A DNA stretch of 64,000 nt from an uncultured Bacilli bacterium (GCA_934168205.1 CAKPMX010000003.1:62001-126000), one strand, 5' to 3'. Counted from the first letter of the stretch, positions 50,413 to 59,650 are shown. Numbers and translations are program-made. Notes: generated by a model not told the origin, from the sequence alone.

Positions 50413-51597
50413 TTAATCCTCCTTTGTTATTAATCTAATCATGGAATATGCTGGTAGACTATGATCAAACTTTAGTTTTAAGACTTGTTCTGGATGTCTA
50501 GCCACTTCTAATTCATTCATGTCTTCATCATATATTTTGTCTACCGTATATTTATATACTTCACCTGCTGGTGTAAATATTTCTGTTTTATCACCCGGCT
50601 TAAAATAATTTCTTTCTACTAATACTATGCAATTATTTTCTTTATCATAAGAAGTTATTAAACCTAAGTAATCTTGATTTGATAGTTCTTGACGTCCTGA
50701 ATAATACTGGTCGTCATAATCTGCTTCTTTTAAGAAAAAATGTGTCGATACTTCACGATTTGCTACTCTACTTAGACGATATTCTAACTCTTGCATTATT
50801 TCTTTAGTCAAAGTTTTATTGTAATATCTATCTATTATTTCACGATAGGTTCCAATTACTGTTGCCAGATAATATAATGATCTCATTCTTCCTTCTACTT
50901 TTAAGCTCTTAACACCAATATCAATAAGGTCAGTGATATAATCTGCCATGTTTAAGTCTTTTGTTGCCATGGTAAAATCTTTTTCTTCATCAGTTTTAAA
51001 GGCAAAACGACATACTTGGGCACAACCTCCACGGTTGGCATCTCTATTTGTTACGTAATTAGATAAAGCACATCTTCCTGAAAAACAAGTACACATAGCA
51101 CCATGAATAAACACTTCGATATCAACATGAGTCTTATCAATTATTTCTTTCATGTCTTTTTTGCCTACTTCTCTTGCAAGAACAACTCTATCTATACCTT
51201 CATTTTTAAAGTATTCAACAGCTTTATAATTACTTGTTGAGTTTTGAGTAGATAAATGAACTTCTACATTTTTATAATTATTTTTAATGTGTGAAATAAT
51301 AAATGGATCAGATACAATAAAGGCATCTATACCAGCATCTACTACATTTTTTATGTATTCTTCTACTTCACTCATATCTTCATTATGAAAAACGATATTT
51401 AAAGTTAGATATACTTTTTTGTTAAGTTTATGAGCAAAGTCACAACCTTCTTTTATTTCTTCTAATGAAAAGTTTGTAGCATTAGCTCTTAAACTATATT
51501 TTTGTCCACCAATGTATACGGCATCAGCACCATATAAAAGAGTTACTTTTAATCTTTCTAAGTCTCCAGCTGGAGATAATAATTCTACTTTAGCCAT
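50413..51597 (-). CDS. trhP2: U32 tRNA hydroxylation protein TrhP2-like
   Basis: A 394-aa U32-family protein with LLSPAGDLERLKVTLLYGADAVYIGG, the Cys-rich region (FIHGAMCTCFSGRCALSNYV, GGCAQVCRF, with the expected four-Cys pattern) and a C-terminal beta domain. In B. subtilis the equivalent YrrO/TrhP2 works with YrrN/TrhP1 to hydroxylate U34 of tRNA (ho5U). Its start overlaps the end of the trhP1-like gene. SD AGGTGAAG. Confidence 0.9.
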   Translation of the reverse strand: MAKVELLSPAGDLERLKVTLLYGADAVYIGGQKYSLRANATNFSLEEIKEGCDFAHKLNKKVYLTLNIVFHNEDMSEVEEYIKNVVDAGIDAFIVSDPFIISHIKNNYKNVEVHLSTQNSTSNYKAVEYFKNEGIDRVVLAREVGKKDMKEIIDKTHVDIEVFIHGAMCTCFSGRCALSNYVTNRDANRGGCAQVCRFAFKTDEEKDFTMATKDLNMADYITDLIDIGVKSLKVEGRMRSLYYLATVIGTYREIIDRYYNKTLTKEIMQELEYRLSRVANREVSTHFFLKEADYDDQYYSGRQELSNQDYLGLITSYDKENNCIVLVERNYFKPGDKTEIFTPAGEVYKYTVDKIYDEDMNELEVARHPEQVLKLKFDHSLPAYSMIRLITKED

Positions 51598-52453
51598 TTT
51601 TCTTCACCTGATATATTGTCTTTTTAAAGAAGAAGTTTGTAAAGTCATTAAGGCTTTTATATTTATTAATGTACTCTTCATCTTGACATTTACCTTCTAT
51701 ATATTTTTGTGTATCGATTAATAACTCTTTAAATAGCTCATGGTCTATTCCATATTCTCGTAATATTATATAGGGACAATTGCATGAATATAACTCTTTT
51801 ATGATTGATGTTGCGTTAGTTATTTTATTTAAGAAGAAATTAGTACCAGTTTCATCTTCTAATACTTGATATTCTTCATTAGTTGCTTTTTCTGTTACTA
51901 CCAAGTTTTTCTTAGCTTCTTTATTTAGATTATGATAATAATTAGTTAGTAATTTTCTTTTTGAAAAAGCTACACTTGGCATACTTACTGTTTCAACTAT
52001 TGCTTCTATTTTACTTTTTGTAATCATTTCTTTTATTTCTTCTAAGGTTATTTCTTTACTTAATAAAGCATATTTTACGCCTTTACTATGATAATAATTA
52101 CAAGTCTTATAATTATTTACCATGTAAGTTTGACTCCAGATAAGATCTGTTTTTAAATTACATTCTTTTTTTAATTGAAGAATTGCTAGATCATAGAAAA
52201 ATATTCCTTTTACATTTAATTTATCTATCTTTAGAAGTATTTCTTTTAAGGATTCTATTTCGTCATTAAAAAAGTTTTTATTTAAATTGATAAATATTTC
52301 TTTATCAGGATTATCTTTTATTATTTGTTCTATTTCTTCAAATGTATATGTTAAGTAACTTTGAGAGGAATAGTTTTTTAATGATAGAATTAAGCCATCG
52401 GTATATTTACTTAGGTCAGTATTTTTGGTACTTTGTTCTATTAAAATTTTCAT
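51590..52453 (-). CDS. trhP1: U32 partner protein TrhP1-like
   Basis: A 287-aa U32-like protein shorter than TrhP2 and lacking the Cys cluster, with a degenerate TIM-barrel layout. Position matches yrrN (TrhP1), the partner of TrhP2 in U34 hydroxylation. The ATG at 52453 is chosen because GAGGTGG precedes it; the ATG at 52465 is part of the SD region. It has its own promoter (-10 at 52509-52514). Confidence 0.82.
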   Translation of the reverse strand: MKILIEQSTKNTDLSKYTDGLILSLKNYSSQSYLTYTFEEIEQIIKDNPDKEIFINLNKNFFNDEIESLKEILLKIDKLNVKGIFFYDLAILQLKKECNLKTDLIWSQTYMVNNYKTCNYYHSKGVKYALLSKEITLEEIKEMITKSKIEAIVETVSMPSVAFSKRKLLTNYYHNLNKEAKKNLVVTEKATNEEYQVLEDETGTNFFLNKITNATSIIKELYSCNCPYIILREYGIDHELFKELLIDTQKYIEGKCQDEEYINKYKSLNDFTNFFFKKTIYQVKKNG

Positions 52454-52487
52454 TTGCCACCTCATTTCTATATGTTTTTTTGGGCAT

Positions 52488-52514
52488 AGTAAACTGTGTT
52501 TAGTTATGATTATA
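52488..52514 (-). promoter_or_regulatory. Extended -10 promoter and near-palindrome upstream of trhP1
   Basis: An extended -10 (TGGTATAAT, hexamer 52509-52514, minus strand) drives trhP1-trhP2. Immediately downstream is the near-perfect inverted repeat ACTAAAC-ACA-GTTTACT (52488-52504, one mismatch), at the expected start of transcription. It could be an operator. Confidence 0.55.
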
Positions 52515-52550
52515 CCATAGTTTCGTGTTTTTTGAATAATTTTATTACAA

Positions 52551-52578
52551 AAGAAAAAGTTATTTTTGAAATAACTTT
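52551..52578 (-). terminator. Terminator after the 258-aa membrane protein gene
   Basis: AAAGTTATTT (52556-52565) pairs perfectly with AAATAACTTT (52569-52578) around a three-base loop, with a T-rich run on the minus strand. It splits trmR and its neighbour from trhP1-trhP2. Confidence 0.8.
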
Positions 52579-52584
52579 CTTATT

Positions 52585-53361
52585 TTAACTAGTTATTTGA
52601 AATTCGTATGTCTCATCTTCATAAAATTTTTCTTCTTTTAGAAGTGTTTTAGTTACGAATGGTTTATATACTATTAGTTGTCCTGATTTTATGTAGAAAC
52701 TAATCTTATCTAAGTAGTTATCAACGTCAACACCGCGCCAACTTAGAAAACATTCATAGTCACAGATGCTTTTATCTATATAGCCTTCTTTGACTTCTTG
52801 TTTGTAATAATCTTGAAATTTATTCTTTAAAATGGCTTCTACTTGATTATAATTTATACCAAACATTTCTAGTACTTCATCGGCGTTAAGCAGTTTTATT
52901 TCTTCTAGGTTGATATTATATGTTTTGAAATCTACGATAGGATCACCACCGGTATTATTATTTACGGCTTTAAGAACTAAAGATAGTATTGACCCGTTTA
53001 TTTCATACTCATAAGTTATGGCATTATTCTTTTTATTGGCGAAGCTTTGAGCATAGGATAATATTTCATCATTAGTACCAAGGATTTCATTAGAATCTAT
53101 ATTTATAAATGGTACAACTATTGGATATTGTTCATTTTCATTATCATGTCTTGTAAAAATTAATGGTTGATCTTTATACATTTTTAGATAACTATAACTA
53201 TCTCTTGACTGTTGATGTTGATAAAAGTAAATAATCCCTATTATTGCCAAAACTGCGCATATTATAATGATTATTATAATGTTATTAGAGTCTGCTTGTA
53301 TTCTTTTTCTGTTTTGTTTTTGCGTAGTAGTTGGCTTTTTTTGTTTATCATATATTATCAT
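52585..53361 (-). CDS. Membrane-anchored protein inserted in the yrr block
   Basis: A 258-aa protein of unknown function. A basic cytoplasmic lead is followed by an Ile-rich transmembrane helix (about 27-46) and an extracytoplasmic domain with PIVVPFINIDSNEI and YEYEINGSILSLVLKA, which resembles the DUF4163/DUF3298-type fold of peptidoglycan-deacetylase or RsiV-like proteins, but weakly. It interrupts the trmR-trhP order known from B. subtilis. SD AGGGAGG. Confidence 0.55.
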   Translation of the reverse strand: MIIYDKQKKPTTTQKQNRKRIQADSNNIIIIIIICAVLAIIGIIYFYQHQQSRDSYSYLKMYKDQPLIFTRHDNENEQYPIVVPFINIDSNEILGTNDEILSYAQSFANKKNNAITYEYEINGSILSLVLKAVNNNTGGDPIVDFKTYNINLEEIKLLNADEVLEMFGINYNQVEAILKNKFQDYYKQEVKEGYIDKSICDYECFLSWRGVDVDNYLDKISFYIKSGQLIVYKPFVTKTLLKEEKFYEDETYEFQITS

Positions 53362-53393
53362 AATAGCCTCCCTAAAGATAACATTTCCTAATG

Positions 53394-53996
53394 TTATTTT
53401 TCTTCTATTCTTTTACTTACGGATATACCATCACCAAGTTCATAAAAGTCTGTTTTGTAATTGATATTTCCTTTTAAGAATGATATGTATTCTTTTATTT
53501 TTCTAACTAGTGCTCTTAAGTTGCGACTTTCTATTTCCTCTTCATCTTTGTCTACTAGTCCATGGAATTTTAAATTATCTGTTATTATTGTTCCAGATGG
53601 ATTCAAATTCTTTTCAAATTTTTCGAAGAATTTTATACTTTGTGCCTTAGCTGCATCTATAAATATTAGGTCATATTTTTCAGTTAAATTAACATCAAGG
53701 GCATCATTAAATATTAAAGTAATTCGATCTTCTAATTTTAATTTCTTTATGTTTTTTAAAGCTTCTAGGTACCTTTTTTCATCACGTTCTATTGTTGTGA
53801 TGGTAAGAGATGGATTTGATAAGGCCATCATTATTGATGAATACCCTATTGCTGTACCTATTTCTAATACGGACTGAATTTTATTTTTTGATATGTACTC
53901 TATTAAGAATTTAAGTCCATCATCCATCATTATTGGTACTTTTTCCTCTTTTGCATAGGTACGAATTTCATTTATTATTTCATAAACATTTTTCAC
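53394..53996 (-). CDS. trmR: tRNA U34 O-methyltransferase TrmR
   Basis: A 200-aa class I SAM-dependent O-methyltransferase. SAM motif I is VLEIGTAIGYSSIMMAL, with TTIERDEKRYLEA (post-I), DLIFIDAAKAQS (motif with metal-binding Asp) and ITDNLKFHG. TrmR (YrrM) methylates ho5U34 made by TrhP1/TrhP2 to mo5U. The placement beside mltG and the trhP genes matches B. subtilis. GTG start with SD AGGTGAG. Confidence 0.93.
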   Translation of the reverse strand: MKNVYEIINEIRTYAKEEKVPIMMDDGLKFLIEYISKNKIQSVLEIGTAIGYSSIMMALSNPSLTITTIERDEKRYLEALKNIKKLKLEDRITLIFNDALDVNLTEKYDLIFIDAAKAQSIKFFEKFEKNLNPSGTIITDNLKFHGLVDKDEEEIESRNLRALVRKIKEYISFLKGNINYKTDFYELGDGISVSKRIEEK

Positions 53997-54011
53997 TACT
54001 TCTCACCTTTT

Positions 54012-55085
54012 TTATCTTTCCCATTTACCAGCAGCGATTAACTCATTCTTCTTGTCTGCATGTTCTTTAGCTGTTGCAAAGAAGTATGTTTTTCCTTCAT
54101 TATCTGATATAAAATATAAATTATTTGTATCTTTTGGATTAATAGCTGCATCTATTGCATTTAAACTTGGCATAGATATTGGACCTACTGGTAATGCAGG
54201 AATTATATATGTATTATATGGATTTTTGCTATTCATCATTTCAGCTGTGGCAATACCAACATCGGTAAATTCTAAGCCTAAGCCGTAATATGATGTAGCA
54301 CAACTTTGTAATTTCATAGATATGTTTAAACGATTATGAAAAACTGAAGAAACATCTTTAAAATCTCCTGTCTTTCCTTCTTTTTCTATAATAGACGCTA
54401 AAGTTAATATTTCATGTACTGTCATTTGACTATTATTTATTTTGTTTTTGTAATCATTTAATTTATTTTTCATTTCATCTAACATTGTTTCAATTATTTT
54501 AGAAACTGTTACATCTTTATCATTAAAATAATATGTATCTGGAAATAAGTATCCTTCTAACGGATAATAAATTTCGCTATTTAATATTTCATCTGTTAAA
54601 AACCAGTATTTTGTGATTAATTCATTTAAGTATGTTTTATCAGCAAATACTTTTTCTACTTCTTCTTTTGTATTATTAGTATTATCAGCAATTAACGCTA
54701 TGTAATCCGTTACTCTTTTTCCTTCTTTAAAGGTTAATTTGATAGTATTTGGATTATAGTTATTTCCTTCTACTAATATATTTATAATACTTGGTAATGA
54801 CATACTCTTTTTTAAATCATATGTACTAGCTTTAAGATTTTTGATATTATGTATTTTTACATAAATTTTAAAGTAAGTTTCACTTTTAATTAGGTTTCTA
54901 TTTTTTAATATTTTAGCTATTGTAGAAATTCCTGAGCTAGCTGGTATTTCTACTTGTATTATATTGTCATCTTTTGAGTCAACTGGTGACTTTAAGTAGG
55001 ATATTGTACCAAGTGCAGCAATTACTACTACAACAAGTGCTATTAAAACAAATAGTAATGGTTTTGGTCTCTTTCTTACTGCCAT
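54012..55085 (-). CDS. mltG: Endolytic transglycosylase MltG
   Basis: A 357-aa YceG/MltG protein: an N-terminal transmembrane helix (about 10-30), a LysM-like region (VEIPASSGISTIAKILKNR) and the catalytic domain with LASIIEKEGKTGD (catalytic Glu), VFHNRLNISMKLQSC, YNTYIIPALPVGPISMPS. It cuts nascent glycan strands. The ATG at 55085 is used because the frame's TTG opening at 55100 lies upstream of SD AAGGGAG. Corresponds to yrrL in B. subtilis. Confidence 0.95.
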   Translation of the reverse strand: MAVRKRPKPLLFVLIALVVVVIAALGTISYLKSPVDSKDDNIIQVEIPASSGISTIAKILKNRNLIKSETYFKIYVKIHNIKNLKASTYDLKKSMSLPSIINILVEGNNYNPNTIKLTFKEGKRVTDYIALIADNTNNTKEEVEKVFADKTYLNELITKYWFLTDEILNSEIYYPLEGYLFPDTYYFNDKDVTVSKIIETMLDEMKNKLNDYKNKINNSQMTVHEILTLASIIEKEGKTGDFKDVSSVFHNRLNISMKLQSCATSYYGLGLEFTDVGIATAEMMNSKNPYNTYIIPALPVGPISMPSLNAIDAAINPKDTNNLYFISDNEGKTYFFATAKEHADKKNELIAAGKWER

Positions 55086-55112
55086 AATTCTCCCTTTCAA
55101 TAAAAATAAGAG

Positions 55113-55406
55113 CTATTGCTCGTTATTTTCACCTTGAACTTTTTTTCTTACTTCTTCTTGTAATGTATCTAAAATAGTTTCAATTACTTTCCATTCTTTT
55201 TCAGTTTCAATTGGTTCTAATCTACTATTTGGATCCTCTGGATCGTAAATTGAAGCGTATACTTCTACGTTTCCAGTTTCATCTTTAGTATTATCGGTAT
55301 ATACAATATAATTTTTATTTGTCTCTTCACTTTCGAATGTAAAAAGAACATCATATTCTCTTTCTTGACCTGATTCATCAATCATTGTAAATTTATTATC
55401 TTTCAT
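55113..55406 (-). CDS. yrzB: DUF1292 protein YrzB
   Basis: A 97-aa acidic protein with KFTMIDESGQEREYDVLFTFESEETNKNY (in parts: FTMIDESGQE, VLFTFES) and NVEVYASIYDPED, the DUF1292 signature. It lies between ruvX and mltG, as yrzB does in B. subtilis. Function not known. Confidence 0.9.
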   Translation of the reverse strand: MKDNKFTMIDESGQEREYDVLFTFESEETNKNYIVYTDNTKDETGNVEVYASIYDPEDPNSRLEPIETEKEWKVIETILDTLQEEVRKKVQGENNEQ

Positions 55407-55407
55407 T

Positions 55408-55824
55408 TTATCTTCCTTTCTTGTCTAGATAAGTCTGAAGTATGATGGTAGCCGCTAGACTATCTACTACTTTTTTTCTTTTTTTTCGAGAAACGTTTCC
55501 CATAATTAAGGCATCAGTTGCACTCTTTGTTGTTAGTCTTTCATCCTGTAAGTAAACAGGAATATCAACAGTTTTTTCAAGTTGTTCTTTAAATGATAAA
55601 CTAAGTTCACCTTTTGGTCCTATAGTATTATTCATATTTTTAGGAAATCCTAAGACAATAGCGTCTATTCTCAATTCTTCAACAATAGTTTTTACTTCGG
55701 ATAGTAATCTTTCATATTCTTCATTGTGGCGAATTGTTTTATAACTAGTCGCAATTAGACCAGTGTTATCACTAATTGCCGTTCCTAAAGTACGGCTTCC
55801 TAAATCAAGGCCTAAATATTTCAT
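55408..55824 (-). CDS. ruvX: RuvX/YqgF Holliday-junction resolvase-like nuclease
   Basis: A 138-aa RNase H-fold protein with LGLDLGSRTLGTAISD (first Asp), VLGFPKNMNNTIGP and LQDERLTTKSA (Glu) plus a C-terminal Asp in KVVDSLAATIILQTYL. Implicated in rRNA processing and recombination. Its ATG overlaps the ireB stop (TAATG). Matches yrrK. Confidence 0.95.
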   Translation of the reverse strand: MKYLGLDLGSRTLGTAISDNTGLIATSYKTIRHNEEYERLLSEVKTIVEELRIDAIVLGFPKNMNNTIGPKGELSLSFKEQLEKTVDIPVYLQDERLTTKSATDALIMGNVSRKKRKKVVDSLAATIILQTYLDKKGR

Positions 55825-56075
55825 TATTTTTGTTTTTGAAACTCTGTTAATAGAATTTCCACAATCTTAGCTCTATCAATTTCTTGAATTTTGTTTCTAG
55901 CATCTTTATAGCTAGAAATATATCCCGGATCACCAGAAATTAAGTATCCAACAATTTGATTAGTAGGATTGTAACCTCTTTCTTTTAACGCTTCATAAAC
56001 TTCGTGTAAAATATCTCGAGTTAATTCAGTATCAATAGTTTTAACTTCAAACAAACTTGTTTTATCTTGTGACAT
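55824..56075 (-). CDS. IreB-family regulator (DUF965)
   Basis: An 83-aa helical protein with FEVKTIDTELTRDILHEVYEALKERGYNPTNQIVGYLISGDP (key parts: LHEVYEALKERGYNP and YLISGDPGYI), the IreB/YrzL signature. IreB is phosphorylated by IreK-type kinases in Enterococcus and modulates envelope stress. It is the first gene of the ireB-ruvX-yrzB-mltG unit. SD GAGGTGAT. Confidence 0.95.
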   Translation of the reverse strand: MSQDKTSLFEVKTIDTELTRDILHEVYEALKERGYNPTNQIVGYLISGDPGYISSYKDARNKIQEIDRAKIVEILLTEFQKQK

Positions 56076-56138
56076 CTAATCACCTCATCTTATTTATAAT
56101 TTTATTTTACCATTTATTTTTTTCTATGACAATATTTT

Positions 56139-57290
56139 CTATACAGAATAAACAAAGGCCATGTAGATTACAAATGCTAAGAACAATAGTGTTACTATTA
56201 GACCGTTTGCTTTTTCAAATGATGTAGTTTTATCTTTTACTCCTAAAGCAATAGTTATTAGAGCACCGCCAATCAAGCCACCAATGTGGGCAGAATTATC
56301 AATACCTGGTGTTAAGAAACCAATTCCTAAGTTCATTAATATTAATGGAATAATTTGACTTTTTACTACATTTCCTAAATAAACTCTGTAGTGATAGCCA
56401 AAGTAAACTAGTGAGCCCATAAGGCCAAAGATAGCACCTGATGCTCCAACCGAATAGTAATTACCAGCAAATGTTATTGAGAAAAGTGAGCCAATAACAG
56501 CCGAGAATAAATAAATTATTATATATTTTGTTTTTCCTAGAAAGCTTTCTAATTGACTACCAATAATTGATAATGCATAGCAGTTGAATAGTAAATGGAA
56601 TATACCAGCATGAAGAAATGTTCCTGTTATAAGTCGATAATATTCACCAGCTCTTATACTTGGTCCATAAATACTATACTTACTTATTAATTCCTTGTAA
56701 TTTCCTAAAATCATAGGTATTACAAATAGTAAAACATTTATAGTAACTAAGGCGTAAGTTATTATTGGTTTTTTTATTTTAAAAACACTTTCTACTTTTC
56801 TAGCATCTTCTTGATTATGTTTATTTATATCATTAGTTATTCTCATAAATAATTCCATTCCTTTTTCAGTAAATTTTAATTTTTTATTTAAATCTGGAAA
56901 AGCTTTGTTTAATACATCATTCTTATTAAAATCAGCCTCATCATCTATTTTTACACATATAGCATTTGGATTTTCATTTAAATTTTCAGTAACATTTTCT
57001 CCTAGGTTTAGAAATATACTGAAAACATTCATACTAAGTGAAAGTGTTTTTTTACGTATTTTTTTTATTATTCTTTTTGTTTTAAATTTATCAAAATCAA
57101 ATTGTGCATCATTATGAATATAACCAGATACTATACGAACTACTTTATAATCTTCATTTAAATTTTCTAGCCAGATTTCATTTTCTACGCCTTGAAGAAT
57201 TATCGGGTTATAGTTCTTTTCTGTTATAAAATAATGAAGCAATTTCATGACCATTATATTTTTATCATCTAGTTCTAATTCTGCTTCCAT
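56139..57290 (-). CDS. Rhomboid intramembrane serine protease (GluP-like)
   Basis: A 383-aa protein with a soluble N-terminal domain (1-175) and a rhomboid membrane domain of six or more helices. It carries GEYYRLITGTFLHAGIFHLLFNCYAL, the catalytic Ser in GASGAIFGLMG and His in HIGGLIGG. A cytoplasmic N-terminal domain before the rhomboid core resembles YqgP/GluP, which cleaves membrane proteins. SD TAGGAGG. Confidence 0.9.
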   Translation of the reverse strand: MEAELELDDKNIMVMKLLHYFITEKNYNPIILQGVENEIWLENLNEDYKVVRIVSGYIHNDAQFDFDKFKTKRIIKKIRKKTLSLSMNVFSIFLNLGENVTENLNENPNAICVKIDDEADFNKNDVLNKAFPDLNKKLKFTEKGMELFMRITNDINKHNQEDARKVESVFKIKKPIITYALVTINVLLFVIPMILGNYKELISKYSIYGPSIRAGEYYRLITGTFLHAGIFHLLFNCYALSIIGSQLESFLGKTKYIIIYLFSAVIGSLFSITFAGNYYSVGASGAIFGLMGSLVYFGYHYRVYLGNVVKSQIIPLILMNLGIGFLTPGIDNSAHIGGLIGGALITIALGVKDKTTSFEKANGLIVTLLFLAFVIYMAFVYSV

Positions 57291-57357
57291 GTTTTCCTCC
57301 TAAATAAGTTAATAATATTATATACTAAAACATAAAATAAAAAAAGAGGTGATTATT

Positions 57358-57819
57358 TTGTTAAAGAAAATTCTTATTTTTGTATTATGCTTAGCTCCTT
57401 GGTTTCTTACTAATATAGTTCCTGTTGATTATAGTTGTTTTGATACTATAAAATTACCATTTTTTTGTCCTCCTAAGGCTGCCTTTGGAATAATTTGGAC
57501 AATTCTTTACATTTTTATTGCGATAAGTATTTATGGCATTGTAACTAATTATAAATGGAAAGAAATTCCTAAGTCTTATAAGACTGCTCTACTTCTTAAT
57601 TATATATTTAATCAGGCCTATACTTTAATATTTTTTGGCCTTAAAAACAACTTTTTAGCATTTGTTGATACTGTTGCGATATTTATATCCTGTTTATTCT
57701 TATATCATGAAACTAATAACTTAAGAGAAAAAAGTAGTAAGTTTTTGGATCCTTACGTACTCTTTTCATTATTTGCTTCTATTTTAGCTTTAACTATATA
57801 TGTAATTAATACTTTATAG
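57358..57819 (+). CDS. TspO/MBR-family membrane protein
   Basis: A 153-aa five-helix protein with PPKAAFGIIWTILYIFIAISIY, LLNYIFNQAYTLIFFGLKN and AFVDTVAIFI, the TspO/MBR pattern. Bacterial TspO binds porphyrins and is linked to tetrapyrrole or stress handling. TTG start at 57358, seven bases after SD AGAGGTG; an in-frame GTG at 57349 is inside the SD. The gene is divergent to the rhomboid and convergent to rluD. Confidence 0.85.
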   Translation: MLKKILIFVLCLAPWFLTNIVPVDYSCFDTIKLPFFCPPKAAFGIIWTILYIFIAISIYGIVTNYKWKEIPKSYKTALLLNYIFNQAYTLIFFGLKNNFLAFVDTVAIFISCLFLYHETNNLREKSSKFLDPYVLFSLFASILALTIYVINTL

Positions 57820-57821
57820 TT

Positions 57822-58712
57822 TTATTCTTCGTTTTCTAATTCTTCTAATTTTTCTTTAAATTCTTTTGGTGGCTCAACTTCAAAATAAAGTTCCTTATTA
57901 GTTCTTGGATGATTAAATCTGATACTTTTAGAATGAAGCATTTGGCCAAATTCTGTGCAATTTTTTTCTTTTCCATATAGTGGATCATTTACGATAGGAT
58001 AATTTATATAAGCTAAATGTACTCTTATTTGATGTGTTCTACCAGTTTCTAGAATACACTCAATTAAAGTATTAGCTTTATATCTTTTTAGGACTTTAAA
58101 ATGAGTTATAGCCTCCTTGGCATTTACATCTGTAACTTGCATTTTAAGTCTATTTCTTTGGTCTCTTCCAATTGGAGCATCAATTGTTCCTGTATCTGTT
58201 TTTATTACACCGGTTGTGATGGCTAAATAACGTCTTTCTACTTCTTTGTTCCCAATCATTTTTGATAGTTTTTCATGTGTTTCTTCATTTTTAGCAACTA
58301 ACATAAGACCAGATGTATCTTTATCTAGTCGATGAACTATTCCAGGACGCATCTTGTCACCCGATGTTATATTGAATCTATATAATAAAGCGTTAACTAG
58401 AGTGTTTGTGTAATGACCAGGTGCTGGATGAACTACCATACCAGAAGCCTTGTTTATGACTAAAAGGTCATCGTCTTCGTAAACTATATCTAATGGTATA
58501 TTTTCCGGTTCAACGCTTATCTCATAATTAAGCTCATCATTTACTTGTATTTGATCATTTAATTTAACAAGGTAATTTGCACTTATCACTTTATCGTTTA
58601 CTAGTACTTTTCCTTCTTTGATTAGTTTTTGAATTTTACTTCTAGAGATATCTAGTTTAGTAGCTAGATAAGAATCTATCCTTGTTTGTGTTTCTTCTTC
58701 TACGATAATCAT
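57822..58712 (-). CDS. rluD: RluD-family 23S rRNA pseudouridine synthase
   Basis: A 296-aa enzyme with an N-terminal S4 domain (LDISRSKIQKLIKEGKVLVN) and a catalytic core with GMVVHPAPGH, RPGIVHRLDKDTSGLMLVAK (Asp is the nucleophile) and LETGRTHQIRVHLAYI. Acts on 23S rRNA uridines. In an operon after lspA and the APH-like gene. SD GAGGAGG. Confidence 0.95.
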   Translation of the reverse strand: MIIVEEETQTRIDSYLATKLDISRSKIQKLIKEGKVLVNDKVISANYLVKLNDQIQVNDELNYEISVEPENIPLDIVYEDDDLLVINKASGMVVHPAPGHYTNTLVNALLYRFNITSGDKMRPGIVHRLDKDTSGLMLVAKNEETHEKLSKMIGNKEVERRYLAITTGVIKTDTGTIDAPIGRDQRNRLKMQVTDVNAKEAITHFKVLKRYKANTLIECILETGRTHQIRVHLAYINYPIVNDPLYGKEKNCTEFGQMLHSKSIRFNHPRTNKELYFEVEPPKEFKEKLEELENEE

Positions 58713-58757
58713 ACTTAACCTCCTCGTTGTAATATTTTAACATATAAGATAATTTTA

Positions 58758-59633
58758 TTAAAGAATGTCTATTTTATTTTCTTTGGATATTTGTTCTAAT
58801 AGTTCTAGTATTTTTGCACAATACTCTTTATTATTACTATTCATATTATAAAAATGGCAATAACAATTAATTAAGCACCAAAGATAATTATCAAAATTAA
58901 AACTTAATTCTTCCTTGTATCCAGATAAAAACATTTTTATATCATTAACGCTATCCATGAACTTTTGTCCTGGTCTTAAAACTGTTGCCCAGGCAATGTC
59001 TTGTTCTTTAAATCCTTTACCTGAATATTCAAAGTCTAAAACTGTACTTACTTTTCCTTTATCCCAGAGAATGTTTCCATAGTGAAAATCACCATGTATA
59101 AAAGTATCTTTGTTTGCTTCTATGTAATTTTTACTTAGATATCTAACGTAAGGTTGTAATTCTTTTATTTCTGTTTTTACAATGCTATTTATATCTCTTT
59201 GATATGAATTTTTAAATAAATCCTTTGGTATTTTATGTATTATAGCTAGCTCTTTTCCATATTTATATAAATATTCTTCTTTTTTAGAATTATCTTTTTT
59301 AAAAATTTCTGATAATTTATTTCCTGTTCTTTTTTCTAGAAAAAGGCAGTTTTTATTTTTATGTTTTACTAAATCTAAAACTTTAGGAACTTTTTCGTAG
59401 TATTTATTTTTCTGTAATATGTTGATATTTTCTTTTTCTTGAACAAAGTCACTAACTCTACTTCGTTCTATTTTTAGTACTACATTTCTTTTTTCATTAT
59501 TATTTTCAATTACACATTCTATAACATCATTGCCAGCTGGATAGTAATTGATTATTTTAGTTATTCTTCCTAGCTTAGTATTTATCTCTTTAGGATTTAT
59601 TTCTAGATCACGCCATTTTTTGTATTTAGCCAT
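58758..59633 (-). CDS. Aminoglycoside phosphotransferase (APH)-superfamily kinase
   Basis: A 291-aa APH-family small-molecule kinase: VVLKIERSRVSDF (ATP-binding Lys), the catalytic FIHGDFHYGNILWDKG and VLDFEYSGKG (DFG-like). A substrate cannot be named; resistance is not implied. It is in a dnaE-lspA-X-rluD operon. Start at 59633 (MAKYKK) follows AAAGGGA; an ATG at 59651 overlapping the lspA stop is the alternative. Confidence 0.85.
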   Translation of the reverse strand: MAKYKKWRDLEINPKEINTKLGRITKIINYYPAGNDVIECVIENNNEKRNVVLKIERSRVSDFVQEKENINILQKNKYYEKVPKVLDLVKHKNKNCLFLEKRTGNKLSEIFKKDNSKKEEYLYKYGKELAIIHKIPKDLFKNSYQRDINSIVKTEIKELQPYVRYLSKNYIEANKDTFIHGDFHYGNILWDKGKVSTVLDFEYSGKGFKEQDIAWATVLRPGQKFMDSVNDIKMFLSGYKEELSFNFDNYLWCLINCYCHFYNMNSNNKEYCAKILELLEQISKENKIDIL

Positions 59634-59650
59634 AATACAATTCCCTTTCA

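Noticed and set aside
58758..59633. Aminoglycoside resistance gene
   Set aside because: The APH fold is shared by many metabolic kinases, and the gene sits in a housekeeping operon; nothing indicates drug specificity.
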